From assembly GCF_034096925.1 (NCBI RefSeq), contig NZ_JAWZSQ010000007.1, positions 62,001 to 126,000 of the forward strand: DNA of 64,000 nucleotides, written 5' to 3'. The notes beneath the pieces were generated by a model. It was given only the letters and a program-made list of their open reading frames with translations. It was not told the origin of the DNA and did not search any database. This DNA is from Patulibacter defluvii (GTDB lineage: Bacteria > Actinomycetota > Thermoleophilia > Solirubrobacterales > Solirubrobacteraceae). This document shows, piece after piece, positions 10,134-21,808 of this stretch (position 1 is the first letter of the stretch; every line of letters begins with the position of its first letter). The translations under genes were made by a program, and so were the position numbers.

Positions 10134-11350
10134 CGGTCGGGCTCCCCGGCCGGGCCCGCTTGCGCGGCGGCCTGTGCGGTGTCGGTGTCGGTCGCGGCCG
10201 GCGGGTCGCTCGGCGGGTCGGCCGCCGCCGTGGGCTCGCCGCCGCCGTTGCGGGCGACCGCGGCCGGAACGGCGCGGACGAACTCCACCAGCGAGCGCCG
10301 GTAGCGCGCCAGGGAGGGGATCGAGACCCACTCCTCGGGACCGTGGTGGCCGTGGCCCTCGGGGCCGAACTCGACCGCCGGGATCCCGGCCTCCAGGAAG
10401 GCGAAGGCGTCGGAGGCCCCGTCGCGGCCGACGGTCAGGCCAGCGCCGTGGCCGGTGCGCCCGACCGCGTCGCGGAGCGCGACCACGAACGGGTTCGAGC
10501 GCGAGACGATCGCCGGGCCGCGCTCCAGCACCCGCAGCACCTCGACGTCCGGGATCGCCCGGATCTGGCCGAGGATCTGCTCGGGATCCTGGCCGGGGAC
10601 GTAGCGGATGTCGATCGTGATCTCGCAGCGGTCGGGCACCATGTTGAACGCCTCTCCCCCGCTGATCCGGGAGAGGTTGATCGACGGGCGGTCGTAGAGG
10701 TCGCTGCTCTGGCGACTGAAGGGCAGGGTCTCGATTCGGCGGAAGGCGTCGAAGGCCTTCAGGATCGCGTTGTCGCCCGCCCACGGCGTCGACCCGTGGG
10801 CGCTGGTGCCGTGGACGGCGGCGCGGACGGCCAGCACGCCCTTGGCCTGGACGCCGATCTGCAGCTCGGTCGGCTCGCCGGTGATCGCGAAGTCGCCCTG
10901 CAGCACGCCCTCGCGGACCAGCGTGTCGGTCGAGCGGCGGTCGACCTGCTCGCTCTCCTCGTCGGGCACCACGACCAGCTGGACGCGCGGCCCGGCGCCG
11001 TCGCGCGCGTGGACGACGCCGGCGCAGTCCCGCAGCGCGCAGAGCATCGCCGCCAGGCCGCCCTTCATGTCGTAGGTGCCGCGGCCGTACAGCCGCTGGC
11101 CCTCGATCCGGGGCACGAACTGCTCGGCGTGGCCGGGGACGACGTCGAGGTGGCCGTGGAAGATCACCGTCGGGCCGTCGGCAGGGCCGACGCTGGCCAG
11201 GAGCACGGGCAGCCCGTCGTGATCGCGCTCGTGCGCGTCGATCCCGTGTGACTCGAGCCAGCCCTTGACGAACCCGCCGGCGGCCCGCAGGCCGTCCGGA
11301 CGCGAGGTGTCGTACCCGACCAGCCGCTCGGCGAGCAGCCGTTCGTCCAT
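10130..11350 (-). CDS. M20-family metallopeptidase (ArgE/DapE/CPG2-like)
   Basis: The 406-residue zinc hydrolase of the M20 family shows the metal ligands and catalytic residues in order: FHGHLDVVPG (His, Asp), YGRGTYDMKGG (Asp), VVPDEESE (Glu-Glu) and VEFGPEGHGHH near the C-terminus. Members deacylate N-acyl amino acids or cleave small peptides; the substrate is not deducible here. The ATG at 11350 is chosen because the protein then begins at the conserved region MDERLLAERLVGYDT. It is followed by the LCP gene with a 4-nt overlap. Confidence 0.88.
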   Translation of the reverse strand: MDERLLAERLVGYDTSRPDGLRAAGGFVKGWLESHGIDAHERDHDGLPVLLASVGPADGPTVIFHGHLDVVPGHAEQFVPRIEGQRLYGRGTYDMKGGLAAMLCALRDCAGVVHARDGAGPRVQLVVVPDEESEQVDRRSTDTLVREGVLQGDFAITGEPTELQIGVQAKGVLAVRAAVHGTSAHGSTPWAGDNAILKAFDAFRRIETLPFSRQSSDLYDRPSINLSRISGGEAFNMVPDRCEITIDIRYVPGQDPEQILGQIRAIPDVEVLRVLERGPAIVSRSNPFVVALRDAVGRTGHGAGLTVGRDGASDAFAFLEAGIPAVEFGPEGHGHHGPEEWVSIPSLARYRRSLVEFVRAVPAAVARNGGGEPTAAADPPSDPPAATDTDTAQAAAQAGPAGEPDR

Positions 11351-11427
11351 CCGCGGAAGGATACGGCCCCCCTCCGGCGGCGCGCTCCTTGGCACCTCCA
11401 CGGTCACGAACGGCGCGCGCTCGGGGG

Positions 11428-12386
11428 TCAGGTCGGGGAGCGGGCGCGGACGGCGGCCAGGATCCAGCCGTCGACGTCGCGGGCCGACCGCCGCAGCTGG
11501 GCTCCGGTCACCCGGATCGTCTGCCAGCCGGCGGCGGCCAGGTCCGCGTCCCGCCGCCGGTCGCGCTCGAACCCCTCCGGCGTCGCGTGGCCGTCGCGGC
11601 CGTCGCCCTCGACGATCAGCCGCACCGACGGGAGCGCGACGTCGGCCCGGTAGCGGCGCCCGCTGGCGCCGACCACCGCGACCTGCGTCGACCACGGCGG
11701 CAGCGGCAGCCGCGCGAGCCGCCGCACCAGCCGCGCCTCCAGCGGGCTCTCGGTCGCCGGCTGGTCGTCGATCCAGCCGGCGACCTCGCGCACGACGCGC
11801 CGGCCCCGCCGCCGCGGATGGGCCTCGACCGCCCGCCGCAGGCCCGCCGGATCGAGCAGCCGGCGGTAGACGGCCTCGCGCAGCAGCCGCTCGACCTGCC
11901 GGTGGCTGGATCGAGGCATGGCCGCGACGTCGAGCACGGTCCGCGCCGCCGAGGTCACCGGCAGCCGCGGACCGTGGTCAGGTCGCCGGCGGCGAACCCC
12001 CTGGTCACGCGCAGCACCACGCCGGGCGCGGACCGGCCGCTGCCGCCGACGGTGGTGACCTGCTCGATCGGCGGCCGCCGCGTCGTCAGCTCCAACGCCG
12101 CGGCCGCCGACCACCCGCTGAGCGCACCCTCGGCGTCGGGACGTCCACCGGTCGCCCGCAGGACGGCGGCGAGCCGCATCCCCCATTCGTCGAGCTGCGG
12201 GGTCAGGGCGTAGACGCCGCGGTGGACGCGGAAGAGCCGCCCGGCCTGGACGCGGGTGACGATCGCGCGCCGGGTCAGGCCGCACGCGAGCAGCTGGCTG
12301 GCCGCGATCGCGCCGGCCTGCCGGCCGGTCAGCGTCGCGACCGACGGTCGGCGGAATCCACCGCCCGATCGTCGCCGCCGGGACCG
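11428..12386 (-). pseudogene. Frameshifted AbiEi-N/DUF559-type endonuclease-like gene
   Basis: Two reading frames together make one family-like protein. The upstream frame reads through SQLLACGLTRRAIVTRVQAG and FRVHRGVYAL (AbiEi-type winged N-terminus) and hits a stop at 11955. The downstream frame resumes with LPVTSAARTVLDVAAM and ends in a DUF559/VSR-like nuclease segment (RYRADVALPSVRLIVEGDG). The join at about 11962-11970 looks like a 1-nt loss (CGCGG-CTGCCG). In addition no ATG/GTG/TTG start is visible in the upstream frame before its stop at 12387. This is either a degraded gene or a sequence error; the missing start favours decay. Confidence 0.65.
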
Positions 12387-12514
12387 TCACGACTCCACCC
12401 CCGAACCGTGCCGATCCCGCACCAACTCCGCACCGTCCCCGCGCCCCCCGCGAGCGCGCGCCGCTTGCTCCCGCCACCGTCACAAATGGCGCGTTCCCAG
12501 TAGGATCGGCGGCG

Positions 12515-12649
12515 ATGAGCGAGCACGAGCAGCACGAGCCCGAGACGGTCACGGTCACCACCACCGTGGTGGCGTTCAGCCTCATGAGCATCCTCTCGCT
12601 GGTCGGGATGTTCCTGATCCTGATCTACAACCACAACGGCGGCTTCTGA
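12515..12649 (+). CDS. Small single-span membrane protein, unknown
   Basis: A 44-codon ORF beginning MSEHEQHEPETVTVTTTVV has an acidic, His-rich start and then one hydrophobic helix (about residues 19-38, ending GMFLILIYNHNGGF). I do not recognise a family. AGGA lies 13-10 nt before the ATG, slightly far for a ribosome-binding site. It is alone on the plus strand between the pseudogene and the end of the atp operon. Coding capacity rests on amino-acid composition and the clear membrane helix, so it is tentative. Confidence 0.45.
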   Translation: MSEHEQHEPETVTVTTTVVAFSLMSILSLVGMFLILIYNHNGGF

Positions 12650-12789
12650 GGGCGGCTCGAGGCGCGCGTATACCGGCGCATCTCGGGCCGGTCGGCGCTC
12701 GGCAGTACCACGTACAGCTCTCGCGCCGCCCAACCCGACCTGCTTGGTCTACGCGCACCTCGCATCCACCCTCCCGGTGCGGGAACGAC

Positions 12790-12812
12790 GAAGGGCCCCT
12801 CTCGGGGCCCTT
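12790..12812 (-). terminator. Terminator of the atp operon
   Basis: A hairpin with 9-bp arms (AAGGGCCCC, loop TCTC, GGGGCCCTT) with partly paired flanks lies 26 nt past the atpC stop. It is the only strong hairpin at the end of the ATP synthase operon. Confidence 0.75.
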
Positions 12813-12837
12813 TCGCGTTCCAGGGGGCTTCGAGGAC

Positions 12838-13254
12838 CTAGAGGCGCTCGTTGAGCCGCACCAGCGCGTCGGCGCGGTGCTTGGCGGCCAGCGCCAGCCG
12901 GTGGGCCTCGGTGCCCTCCTCGGCGGCGGCCAGGCGGCTCTCGGCCTTCTCCTGGCGCTTCTTGGCGTCCTCCAGCGAGTACTCCTCGACCGGGAACGCC
13001 TCGTCCACGAGCAGCAGGACGTTGCCCTCCTGCGCGACCTGGACGTAGCCGCCGATCTGGACGTAGCGCTTGACGTCGCCGTCGCTCACGTGGAGCTTCA
13101 GCTCGGCCGGCTCCAACCGGCCGAGCAGGGGCGCGTGGCCCGCGAGGATGCCGATCTCGCCCGCCACCGTACGGGTCGAGACCTGCTCGACCTCGCCGCC
13201 GAACAGCTCGCCCGTCGGGGTCAGGACATCGACGCGAAACGGGGTGTGGGCCAC
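12838..13254 (-). CDS. atpC: ATP synthase F1 subunit epsilon
   Basis: The 138-residue epsilon subunit forms part of the central stalk and can inhibit ATP hydrolysis. The N-terminal beta sandwich begins FRVDVLTPTGELFGGEVEQV and includes GEIGILAGHAPLLGRL; the C-terminal helical hairpin (from about residue 88) is complete. It is the last gene of the atp operon, 5 nt after atpD, and is followed by a terminator hairpin. ATG start at 13254. Confidence 0.96.
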   Translation of the reverse strand: MAHTPFRVDVLTPTGELFGGEVEQVSTRTVAGEIGILAGHAPLLGRLEPAELKLHVSDGDVKRYVQIGGYVQVAQEGNVLLLVDEAFPVEEYSLEDAKKRQEKAESRLAAAEEGTEAHRLALAAKHRADALVRLNERL

Positions 13255-13259
13255 GGCGA

Positions 13260-14669
<1,410 letters not shown>

Positions 14670-14752
14670 CAGTTCCTCTTCTTGCGGTTCTCGGGGCGGC
14701 GGCGGGTGGCTGCGCCGGCCGCGGCGAAGGACGGGGTGCGGGTGGCGCGCAT

Positions 14753-15664
14753 CTAGTTCAGCGCCTCCGCACCGGCAACGACTTCCATGATCTCCTGCGT
14801 GATCTCGGCCTGGCGGGCGCGGTTCATCGCCAGCGTCAGGCTGTCGATCACCTCGCCGGCGTTCTCCGAGGCGCTGCGCATGGCGGTCATGCGGGCGCCG
14901 TGCTCGGACGCGGCCGACTCCAGCAGCGCCCGCAGCAGCGAGACCTCGACGAACTCCGGCACCAGCTGGGCCAGGATCTCGGCCGGATCGGGCTCGTACT
15001 CGACCAGGGCCTTGGCCCCGCCGGTCGCCTCGGGGGCCTCGTCGGCCGACGGCTCGCCCTCGACCTCGACCTCGGCCTGGCTCAGCGGCAGCAGCGTCTG
15101 GCGGCTGACCTCCTGGACCAGGGGCGAGACGTAGTGGTTGAAGATGATCTCGACCCGGTCGATCTGCTGATCGACGAAGCCCCCGACCAGCTCCTCCGCG
15201 ATCTCCTGGGCGTGGACCCCGGTCGGCGCATCGGTGAAGCCCGTGTACGACGCGGCGACGTCGTAGTTGCGGAAGGTCAGCGACGACAGGCCGCGGCGAC
15301 CGGTGACGTACCAGCGGACGGCCTTGCCCTCCGCCTGCAGCTCCTCCGCGCGCTGGAGCCCGGCCCGCAGGATCTGCGAGTTGAAGGCGCCCGCGAGGCC
15401 GCGGTCGGCGGTGACCAGGAGCAGGCCGACGGTCCGCTCCTGCTCGTGGGTCTGGAGCACCGGCTGGGCCTGCAGCTCACCGCTGCCGGCGGCCTGGGCC
15501 GCCTGGCGGGTCATCTTGCGCAGCGCGTCGGCGTACGGCCGCAGCGACGCGGCGCGCTCCTCCGCCTTGCGCAGCCGCGCGGCGGAGACCATCTCCATCG
15601 CGCGGGTGATCTTGCGGATGTTCTGGACCGAGGCGATCCGGTTCTTGACGTCGCGCTGTGCCAT
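14753..15664 (-). CDS. atpG: ATP synthase F1 subunit gamma
   Basis: The 303-residue gamma subunit forms the rotating central shaft. It has the conserved N-terminal coiled-coil (MAQRDVKNRIASVQNIRKIT) and the C-terminal signature segment SENAGEVIDSLTLAMNRARQ with ITQEIMEVV. A small insertion of about 15 residues rich in Glu and Ala occurs near residue 210. ATG start at 15664, 23 nt after the atpA stop. Confidence 0.97.
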   Translation of the reverse strand: MAQRDVKNRIASVQNIRKITRAMEMVSAARLRKAEERAASLRPYADALRKMTRQAAQAAGSGELQAQPVLQTHEQERTVGLLLVTADRGLAGAFNSQILRAGLQRAEELQAEGKAVRWYVTGRRGLSSLTFRNYDVAASYTGFTDAPTGVHAQEIAEELVGGFVDQQIDRVEIIFNHYVSPLVQEVSRQTLLPLSQAEVEVEGEPSADEAPEATGGAKALVEYEPDPAEILAQLVPEFVEVSLLRALLESAASEHGARMTAMRSASENAGEVIDSLTLAMNRARQAEITQEIMEVVAGAEALN

Positions 15665-15687
15665 GAGCAGTCAGACGAGCTCGCGGA

Positions 15688-17244
<1,557 letters not shown>

Positions 17245-17289
17245 GGAGCTTGCGGTCCTTGGAAAGAGCTTCGGAAGTTCGGGCGCGAC

Positions 17290-17820
17290 TCAGCCGGCCG
17301 CGACCTGGCGGCGGAGCGACTCGAGGCGGTTGCGGATGGAGGCGTCGAGGATCTGGTTGCCGACGCGCAGGGTGAGGCCGCCGACCAGGTCGGGATCGAC
17401 CGCGGTGGTCAGCTCGATCGTGCGCCCGGTCCGGCGACCGATCTCGTCGCCGATCCGCTGGGCGGCGGCGTCGTCGAGCGCCACGGCGCTGGTGATCTGC
17501 ACCGGCAGCAGCTGGCGCTCCTCGCGCCAGAGCGCATCGAACGCGCGCCGCAGCCGCGGCAGCGCCGGCAGCCGGTGGTTCTCGACGAGCACGTCGAGCA
17601 GGTTGACGACGATCGGCTCGGCGTCCGTGATCACCTTGCCCAGCGCCTCGCGCTTCTCCTTCGTACCGAAGTACGGCGAGAAGAAGAACACACGCAGGTC
17701 GCGCGACTCGGTGAACGCGTCGTCGATCTGGCCGAGCTGCTCGGCGACCGTGTCGAGGTTGCCCTTCTCACGGGCGACCTCGAACAGCGAGCGAGCGTAG
17801 ACGCGGGCGATCTCCTCCAT
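17290..17820 (-). CDS. atpH: ATP synthase subunit delta
   Basis: The 176-residue subunit links F1 to the peripheral stalk. The N-terminal six-helix domain starts MEEIARVYARSLFEVAREKG, and the C-terminal region contains the family hallmark DLVGGLTLRVGNQILDASIR. It is a standalone delta, not the b-delta fusion found in mycobacteria. It begins 4 nt after the atpF stop, implying tight co-translation. ATG start at 17820. Confidence 0.96.
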   Translation of the reverse strand: MEEIARVYARSLFEVAREKGNLDTVAEQLGQIDDAFTESRDLRVFFFSPYFGTKEKREALGKVITDAEPIVVNLLDVLVENHRLPALPRLRRAFDALWREERQLLPVQITSAVALDDAAAQRIGDEIGRRTGRTIELTTAVDPDLVGGLTLRVGNQILDASIRNRLESLRRQVAAG

Positions 17821-17824
17821 CGGA

Positions 17825-18406
17825 CTACCTGCCGCCCTCGGTGGAGAGCTTCGAGAAGTCGATCTCGCCCAGCGCGTCGTCGAGCAGGCGGTTCTGCTCG
17901 TCGGCGGTCAGCGTCTTGCGCGTGACCTTGGCGGTCGCGTCGACGATCAGCGACGCGACGTCACTGCGCAGCTCGCCGACGACCCGACGGGCCTCCGCCT
18001 CGCTGTCGCGCTTGGCCTGCTCGAGGATCTCCTCGCGCTGCTTCTTGGCCGCGTCCTTCGACTCGGACTCGTGCAGGTCGGCGGAGCGCCGCGCGCGGGA
18101 GATGATCTCCTCGCTCTCGGCGCGGGCCTTCTGCAGCTGCTCGCGGTACTCCGCGGCCAGCTCCTCGGCCTCCTTGCGACCACGCTCGGCCGCGTCGATC
18201 GACTCGGTGATCTTGCGCTGGCGCTCGTCGAGCGCCTCGGCGATCTTCGGGAAGGCGAGCTTCGAGAGCAGGAACATCGCGATGACGAAGACCAGGAGGG
18301 TCCACACCATCAGGCCGATGCCCGGCTGCACCAGGAAGCTGCCACCCGTGTCCTCGCCGCCCTCGGCGGACGCGAGGATCGTCGGGAGATTGGCGATGAC
18401 GCTCAT
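17825..18406 (-). CDS. atpF: ATP synthase F0 subunit b
   Basis: The 193-residue peripheral stalk subunit has one membrane helix (about residues 28-48, GIGLMVWTLLVFVIAMFLL). A long charged amphipathic helix follows from about 55 to 160, rich in Glu, Arg and Ala. The N-terminal 25 residues are periplasmic. Length and arrangement are normal for a single b subunit. ATG start at 18406. Confidence 0.95.
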   Translation of the reverse strand: MSVIANLPTILASAEGGEDTGGSFLVQPGIGLMVWTLLVFVIAMFLLSKLAFPKIAEALDERQRKITESIDAAERGRKEAEELAAEYREQLQKARAESEEIISRARRSADLHESESKDAAKKQREEILEQAKRDSEAEARRVVGELRSDVASLIVDATAKVTRKTLTADEQNRLLDDALGEIDFSKLSTEGGR

Positions 18407-18449
18407 CGGCTCCTCAGACGGTCGGGGTGGTCACGGACGCGGTCATTCC

Positions 18450-18725
18450 CTACAGGAAGAACGCGAGCAGGCCGGCCACGAGGCCGTAGAACACGCACGC
18501 CTCGGTCAGCGCGAATCCGAGCCACTGGATGCCGGTGAGCTCGTTGCGAAGCTCGGGCTGGCGGGCGACGGACTCGATCATCTTGCCGAAGATGTAGCCG
18601 ATGCCGACGCCGGCGCCGGCGGCACCGAGACCGCCACCGAGGCCGAGGGCGATCGCCTTGCCGGCGTCAGAACCGGCACCAGCGACGTCGGCCTGCGCGA
18701 GCTGCGTGATGATGGAGAGGTCCAC
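18450..18725 (-). CDS. atpE: ATP synthase F0 subunit c
   Basis: The 91-residue proteolipid forms the rotor ring. It has two membrane helices: a Gly-rich helix (LGGGLGAAGAGVGIGYIFG) and a second with the ion-binding glutamate E75 in GFALTEACVFYGLVAGLL, joined by the polar loop ARQPELRNEL. The residues around E75 lack the Na+-site pattern, so proton coupling is likely (inference). The GTG at 18725 is chosen because AGAAGGAG precedes it at the right distance. The N-terminus is about 10-15 residues longer than in E. coli. Confidence 0.96.
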   Translation of the reverse strand: MDLSIITQLAQADVAGAGSDAGKAIALGLGGGLGAAGAGVGIGYIFGKMIESVARQPELRNELTGIQWLGFALTEACVFYGLVAGLLAFFL

Positions 18726-18747
18726 GAGTTGACTCCTTCTGGGTCTC

Positions 18748-19638
18748 TCAGTGCTCCTCGGCAACGGCGCTGCCGAGGTAGATGGCGGTGAGGGTGGCGA
18801 AGATGAATGCCTGCAGGGTGGCGACCAGCCCGACCTCGAAGAGGAAGAGCACGACGCCCATCGGCAGGGTGATGACACCGAGCGCCTCGATCCCGAGCAG
18901 GACCACCAGCGCGCCACCCATGAACAGGATGATCAGGTGGCCCGCCAGGATGTTGGCGAAGAGACGCACGGAGAGCGACATCAGTCGCATCACGTTGGAG
19001 AAGAACTCCAACACGAAGATGAAGCCGGCCATCGGACCCTGGACCCCCTGCGGGATCAGGCTCTTGAGGTAGCCGACGAAGCCCTTGGCGCGGATCCCCT
19101 CGACGTTGTAGGAGATCCAGACGACCAGCGCGAGCACCAGCGGGATCGAGAGGTTCGCGGTCGCCGCGTAGAGGGCGAAGCTCGGGATCTGGAGCCCGAA
19201 GAGGTCGAACTTCTCGTGCGTGTTGGTCGGCAGCGGGATGTAGCCGATCATGTTCGAGAACCAGATGAACAGGAAGATCGTCCCGATGAACGGGAACCAC
19301 TTCGCGGCCATCTTGTCGTCCATGTTCCCGCGCGTGATGTTGTCCCGCATCAGCGAGAAGAGCATCTCGACCAGGGTCTGCACGCGGTTCGGCCGCGCCT
19401 GCATCCGGTTGGCGATCCAGACCATCGTGACGACGGTCAGGAGACCGGCGATCACGACGTACATGACCGCCTTGTTGACCGAGAAGACCCCGAGGTCGAT
19501 CCAGTCGTCGAGCTTGAACTCGTTCTGCGGCTGGAAGGCCTTGTTGTCGTCCCGGGTCCAACCGAAGCCCACGGCGACGGCGACGATCAGGGCGACGTAG
19601 ATCCCGAGACCGGTGAAGACCTTGGCGCGGGTGCTCAT
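18748..19638 (-). CDS. atpB: ATP synthase F0 subunit a
   Basis: The 296-residue membrane stator subunit forms the proton half-channels against the c ring. Six or so hydrophobic segments are visible. The essential arginine is R225 in LSVRLFANILAGHLII. Its ATG overlaps the stop of the upstream atpI-like gene by 4 nt (ATGA), indicating translational coupling. Length is normal for the family. Confidence 0.96.
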   Translation of the reverse strand: MSTRAKVFTGLGIYVALIVAVAVGFGWTRDDNKAFQPQNEFKLDDWIDLGVFSVNKAVMYVVIAGLLTVVTMVWIANRMQARPNRVQTLVEMLFSLMRDNITRGNMDDKMAAKWFPFIGTIFLFIWFSNMIGYIPLPTNTHEKFDLFGLQIPSFALYAATANLSIPLVLALVVWISYNVEGIRAKGFVGYLKSLIPQGVQGPMAGFIFVLEFFSNVMRLMSLSVRLFANILAGHLIILFMGGALVVLLGIEALGVITLPMGVVLFLFEVGLVATLQAFIFATLTAIYLGSAVAEEH

Positions 19639-20033
19639 GAGTGCGCGGACCCTCCGGGGTGCGTGTGCTTCGCGCCGGCGGCCGGATCGGCAGCGGCGCG
19701 GCTGAGGAGCGAGAGGACGAGGTAGACGGTGAAGGCGGCCAAGACGGTGAGGGCGGCGGCGGCACCGTGATCGTCGCCGATCCCGACGCCGGCGGCGATG
19801 ACCCCGAGGGTCACGAGCCAGGCGCGGCCGAGCAGCGCCCCCACGTTGAGCTTGACCGCGGTCCGGACGTCGCCCGAGGCCTGGGCCTTGCGGACGACCG
19901 CCTCGGCGATCGCGCGCTGGGCGACCCAGACGCCGGCGCCGATCAGGCAGCCGCCGGCCGGCGCGCCGAGCAGCAGCGCGACCGGGAGGGTCAACAGGAC
20001 CAGGACGACGTCGAGGAAGCGCAGGACGGGCAT
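19635..20033 (-). CDS. atpI: AtpI-like membrane protein of the atp operon
   Basis: The 132-residue protein has four predicted membrane segments (about residues 7-22, 24-40, 66-84, 90-110) and a short His-containing tail. Position and topology match AtpI (ATP synthase protein I), which assists c-ring assembly or Mg2+ supply in some bacteria. The sequence is poorly conserved, so identity rests mostly on context: it lies between the atpZ-like gene (13 nt) and atpB (4-nt overlap). Confidence 0.7.
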   Translation of the reverse strand: MPVLRFLDVVLVLLTLPVALLLGAPAGGCLIGAGVWVAQRAIAEAVVRKAQASGDVRTAVKLNVGALLGRAWLVTLGVIAAGVGIGDDHGAAAALTVLAAFTVYLVLSLLSRAAADPAAGAKHTHPGGSAHS

Positions 20034-20046
20034 CGCGGCGCTCAGC

Positions 20047-20241
20047 TCAGAGATCCCGGAAGCGCACGACGACCGCAGCCACCCCGCCGATCAGCCCGGC
20101 GAGGACGCCGAACACGAGCGCGGGCCCCATCGCATCCAGCAACGACCCCACGGCGACCCCGAGCAGCACGCCCAGCACCAGGCCCGACAGGACGAGCATC
20201 CCCGCGGTCGCGGGACTCGGCGTCTGGCCGGATGGGCTCAT
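20047..20241 (-). CDS. atpZ: AtpZ/AtpI-type small membrane protein, first gene of atp operon
   Basis: The 64-residue protein has two membrane helices (about residues 15-34 and 39-58) and ends RFRDL. It resembles the AtpZ/Gct-type putative F0F1-ATPase subunit: a Gly-rich first helix with GVLLGVAVGSLLD, then a second helix with a Gly-rich turn. With the next gene it makes an atpZ-atpI pair, as in several Gram-positive atp operons. ATG at 20241. Function is inferred from position and topology. Confidence 0.68.
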   Translation of the reverse strand: MSPSGQTPSPATAGMLVLSGLVLGVLLGVAVGSLLDAMGPALVFGVLAGLIGGVAAVVVRFRDL

Positions 20242-20533
20242 CGTTGGTCGGGGGACCGAATGCGAACGGAGAGGTCGACATCGTCGTGCAGCGGCGATGC
20301 GGCGGGGCTCCGGAACGACCGGAGTTCCCACGGCGGCGGCCGCCACGATATAGGACCGAGCGCGCGCACGCCATGCGGTAGGGCCCGGAATCCCCAGTGA
20401 TGACCGAGGATCGTGCGCCGCGGCACCAGCGCATGTGCGACCCGTCGCAAGCGCTCGTGACCGTCCGCACCAGCTTGGCGCGTTGCCGCTGGCCTGGGCC
20501 GAGGGCGCCACGGTCGCAACCGGACCTGGCGGA
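20242..20533. other. Divergent intergenic region, atp operon / Kef-type antiporter
   Basis: These 292 nt separate the divergent atp operon and antiporter gene and must hold the atp promoter. I see no strong hairpin, riboswitch or convincing -35/-10 pair. A TATA-containing patch at 20347-20353 is the only AT-rich stretch. A 93-codon minus-strand ORF here is Arg/Pro-rich and looks non-coding. Confidence 0.6.
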
Positions 20534-21808
20534 ATGTTCGATCGACGGCGAGCCGGCGGGTCCGTAACGTCGCCCGTCCGCTTGCCCCCGCTCGCCGCCG
20601 CCTCCACGACGACCGCGATCCTGGTCGACCTCTTCGTCCTGCTGCTCGCGGCGAAGCTCGGCGACGAGCTGTTCAAGCGGCTCGGCCAGCCGAGCCTGAT
20701 CGGCGAGATCCTCGCCGGCGTGATCGTCGGCCCGTCGGTGCTGGGGCTCGTGCACCCGCAGGGGACGATCGAGGTCTTCGCCGAGCTGGGCGTGATCTTC
20801 CTGCTCTTCTGGGTCGGGTTGGAGACGCGGCTCTCCGACCTGCGGGCGGTCGGCACCAGCGCGGTCACCGTCGGCGTGCTCGGGGTGGTGCTGCCGTTCG
20901 CCGCCGGCAGCATCCTCGGGGCGGCGCTCGGCGAGGGCACCGCGACCTCGATGTTCCTCGGCGCGGCGCTGGTCGCGACCTCGGTCGGGATCACCTCGGC
21001 GGTGCTGGTCGACCTGGGACTGCTGAGCCGGCGGGTCTCGCGCGTGATCCTGGGCGCGGCGATCGTCGACGACATCCTGGCGATGGTGCTGCTGGCGGTG
21101 GCGACCGGGATCGCCGAGCAGGGCAACGTCGACGTCGGCGGGATCGCGGTCGTGCTGGCGGTGACGACGGCCTTCCTCGGCTTCGTCGCGCTCGGCGGCA
21201 CCCGGCTGCTGGCGCGGGTGCCCGACCTGCTGGAGCGGCCGCGGTTCGCCGAGTCGCCGCTGATGCCGGCGGTGCTGCTGTGCCTGGGGCTGGCGGCGGT
21301 CGCGGCCGAGATCGGCCTGGCCGCGATCATCGGCGCCTTCCTGGCCGGGATGGCGGTCGCCGAGACCAAGGACCACAACGACGTCGAGGAGGAGATCGCG
21401 CCGCTCTACGCGTTCTTCCCGCCCTTCTTCTTCGCCGCGATCGGGCTCCAGGTCGACCCCGGGGCGTTCCTCGACGGCGACGTGCTGGCGCTGCTGGCGG
21501 TGGTCGTCGTGCTGGCGGTGGTGACGAAGTTCGCCGGCGCCTGGCTCGGCGCGCGGCTGACGATGCGTCCGCGCCCGCGCGAGGCGGCGTTCGTCGGCGT
21601 CGGGATGATCCCGCGCGGCGAGGTCGGGATCATCGTCGCCAGCCTCGGGGCCTCGGCCGGGGTGATCGACGGCGACCAGTTCACCGTCGTGGTCGGGATG
21701 TCGATCCTGACCACGCTGCTGGTGCCGCCGCTGCTGCGACGGCTGACGCCGGACCCGGACCCCCCGGAGCCCGAGCCGGAGCCCGCCGCGGCGGCGACCG
21801 CGGCTTAG
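20534..21808 (+). CDS. Cation:proton antiporter, CPA2/KefB-like
   Basis: The protein of about 424 residues has 12-13 membrane helices and the CPA2 Na+(K+)/H+ exchanger features: GQPSLIGEILAGVIVGPSVLG in helix 1-2, the helix-5 pair within AAIVDDILAMVLL, and GMIPRGEVGIIVASLG near the C-terminus. It lacks a C-terminal NAD-binding (TrkA-N) domain, ending in a Pro/Glu/Ala-rich tail. It probably exchanges Na+ or K+ for H+. The start at ATG 20534 is uncertain; translation could begin slightly downstream. Its stop overlaps the convergent antiporter stop by 4 nt. Confidence 0.85.
   Translation: MFDRRRAGGSVTSPVRLPPLAAASTTTAILVDLFVLLLAAKLGDELFKRLGQPSLIGEILAGVIVGPSVLGLVHPQGTIEVFAELGVIFLLFWVGLETRLSDLRAVGTSAVTVGVLGVVLPFAAGSILGAALGEGTATSMFLGAALVATSVGITSAVLVDLGLLSRRVSRVILGAAIVDDILAMVLLAVATGIAEQGNVDVGGIAVVLAVTTAFLGFVALGGTRLLARVPDLLERPRFAESPLMPAVLLCLGLAAVAAEIGLAAIIGAFLAGMAVAETKDHNDVEEEIAPLYAFFPPFFFAAIGLQVDPGAFLDGDVLALLAVVVVLAVVTKFAGAWLGARLTMRPRPREAAFVGVGMIPRGEVGIIVASLGASAGVIDGDQFTVVVGMSILTTLLVPPLLRRLTPDPDPPEPEPEPAAAATAA

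Noticed and set aside
7503..10304. 933-codon plus-strand open frame across ugd and LCP
   Set aside because: Shadow frame rich in Asp, Gly, Leu, Val and Arg with no domain. The minus-strand genes show full family motifs.
20238..20519. 93-codon minus-strand ORF upstream of atpZ
   Set aside because: Arg/Pro/Trp-rich, no hydrophobic pattern, and no ribosome-binding site; it occupies the likely atp promoter region.
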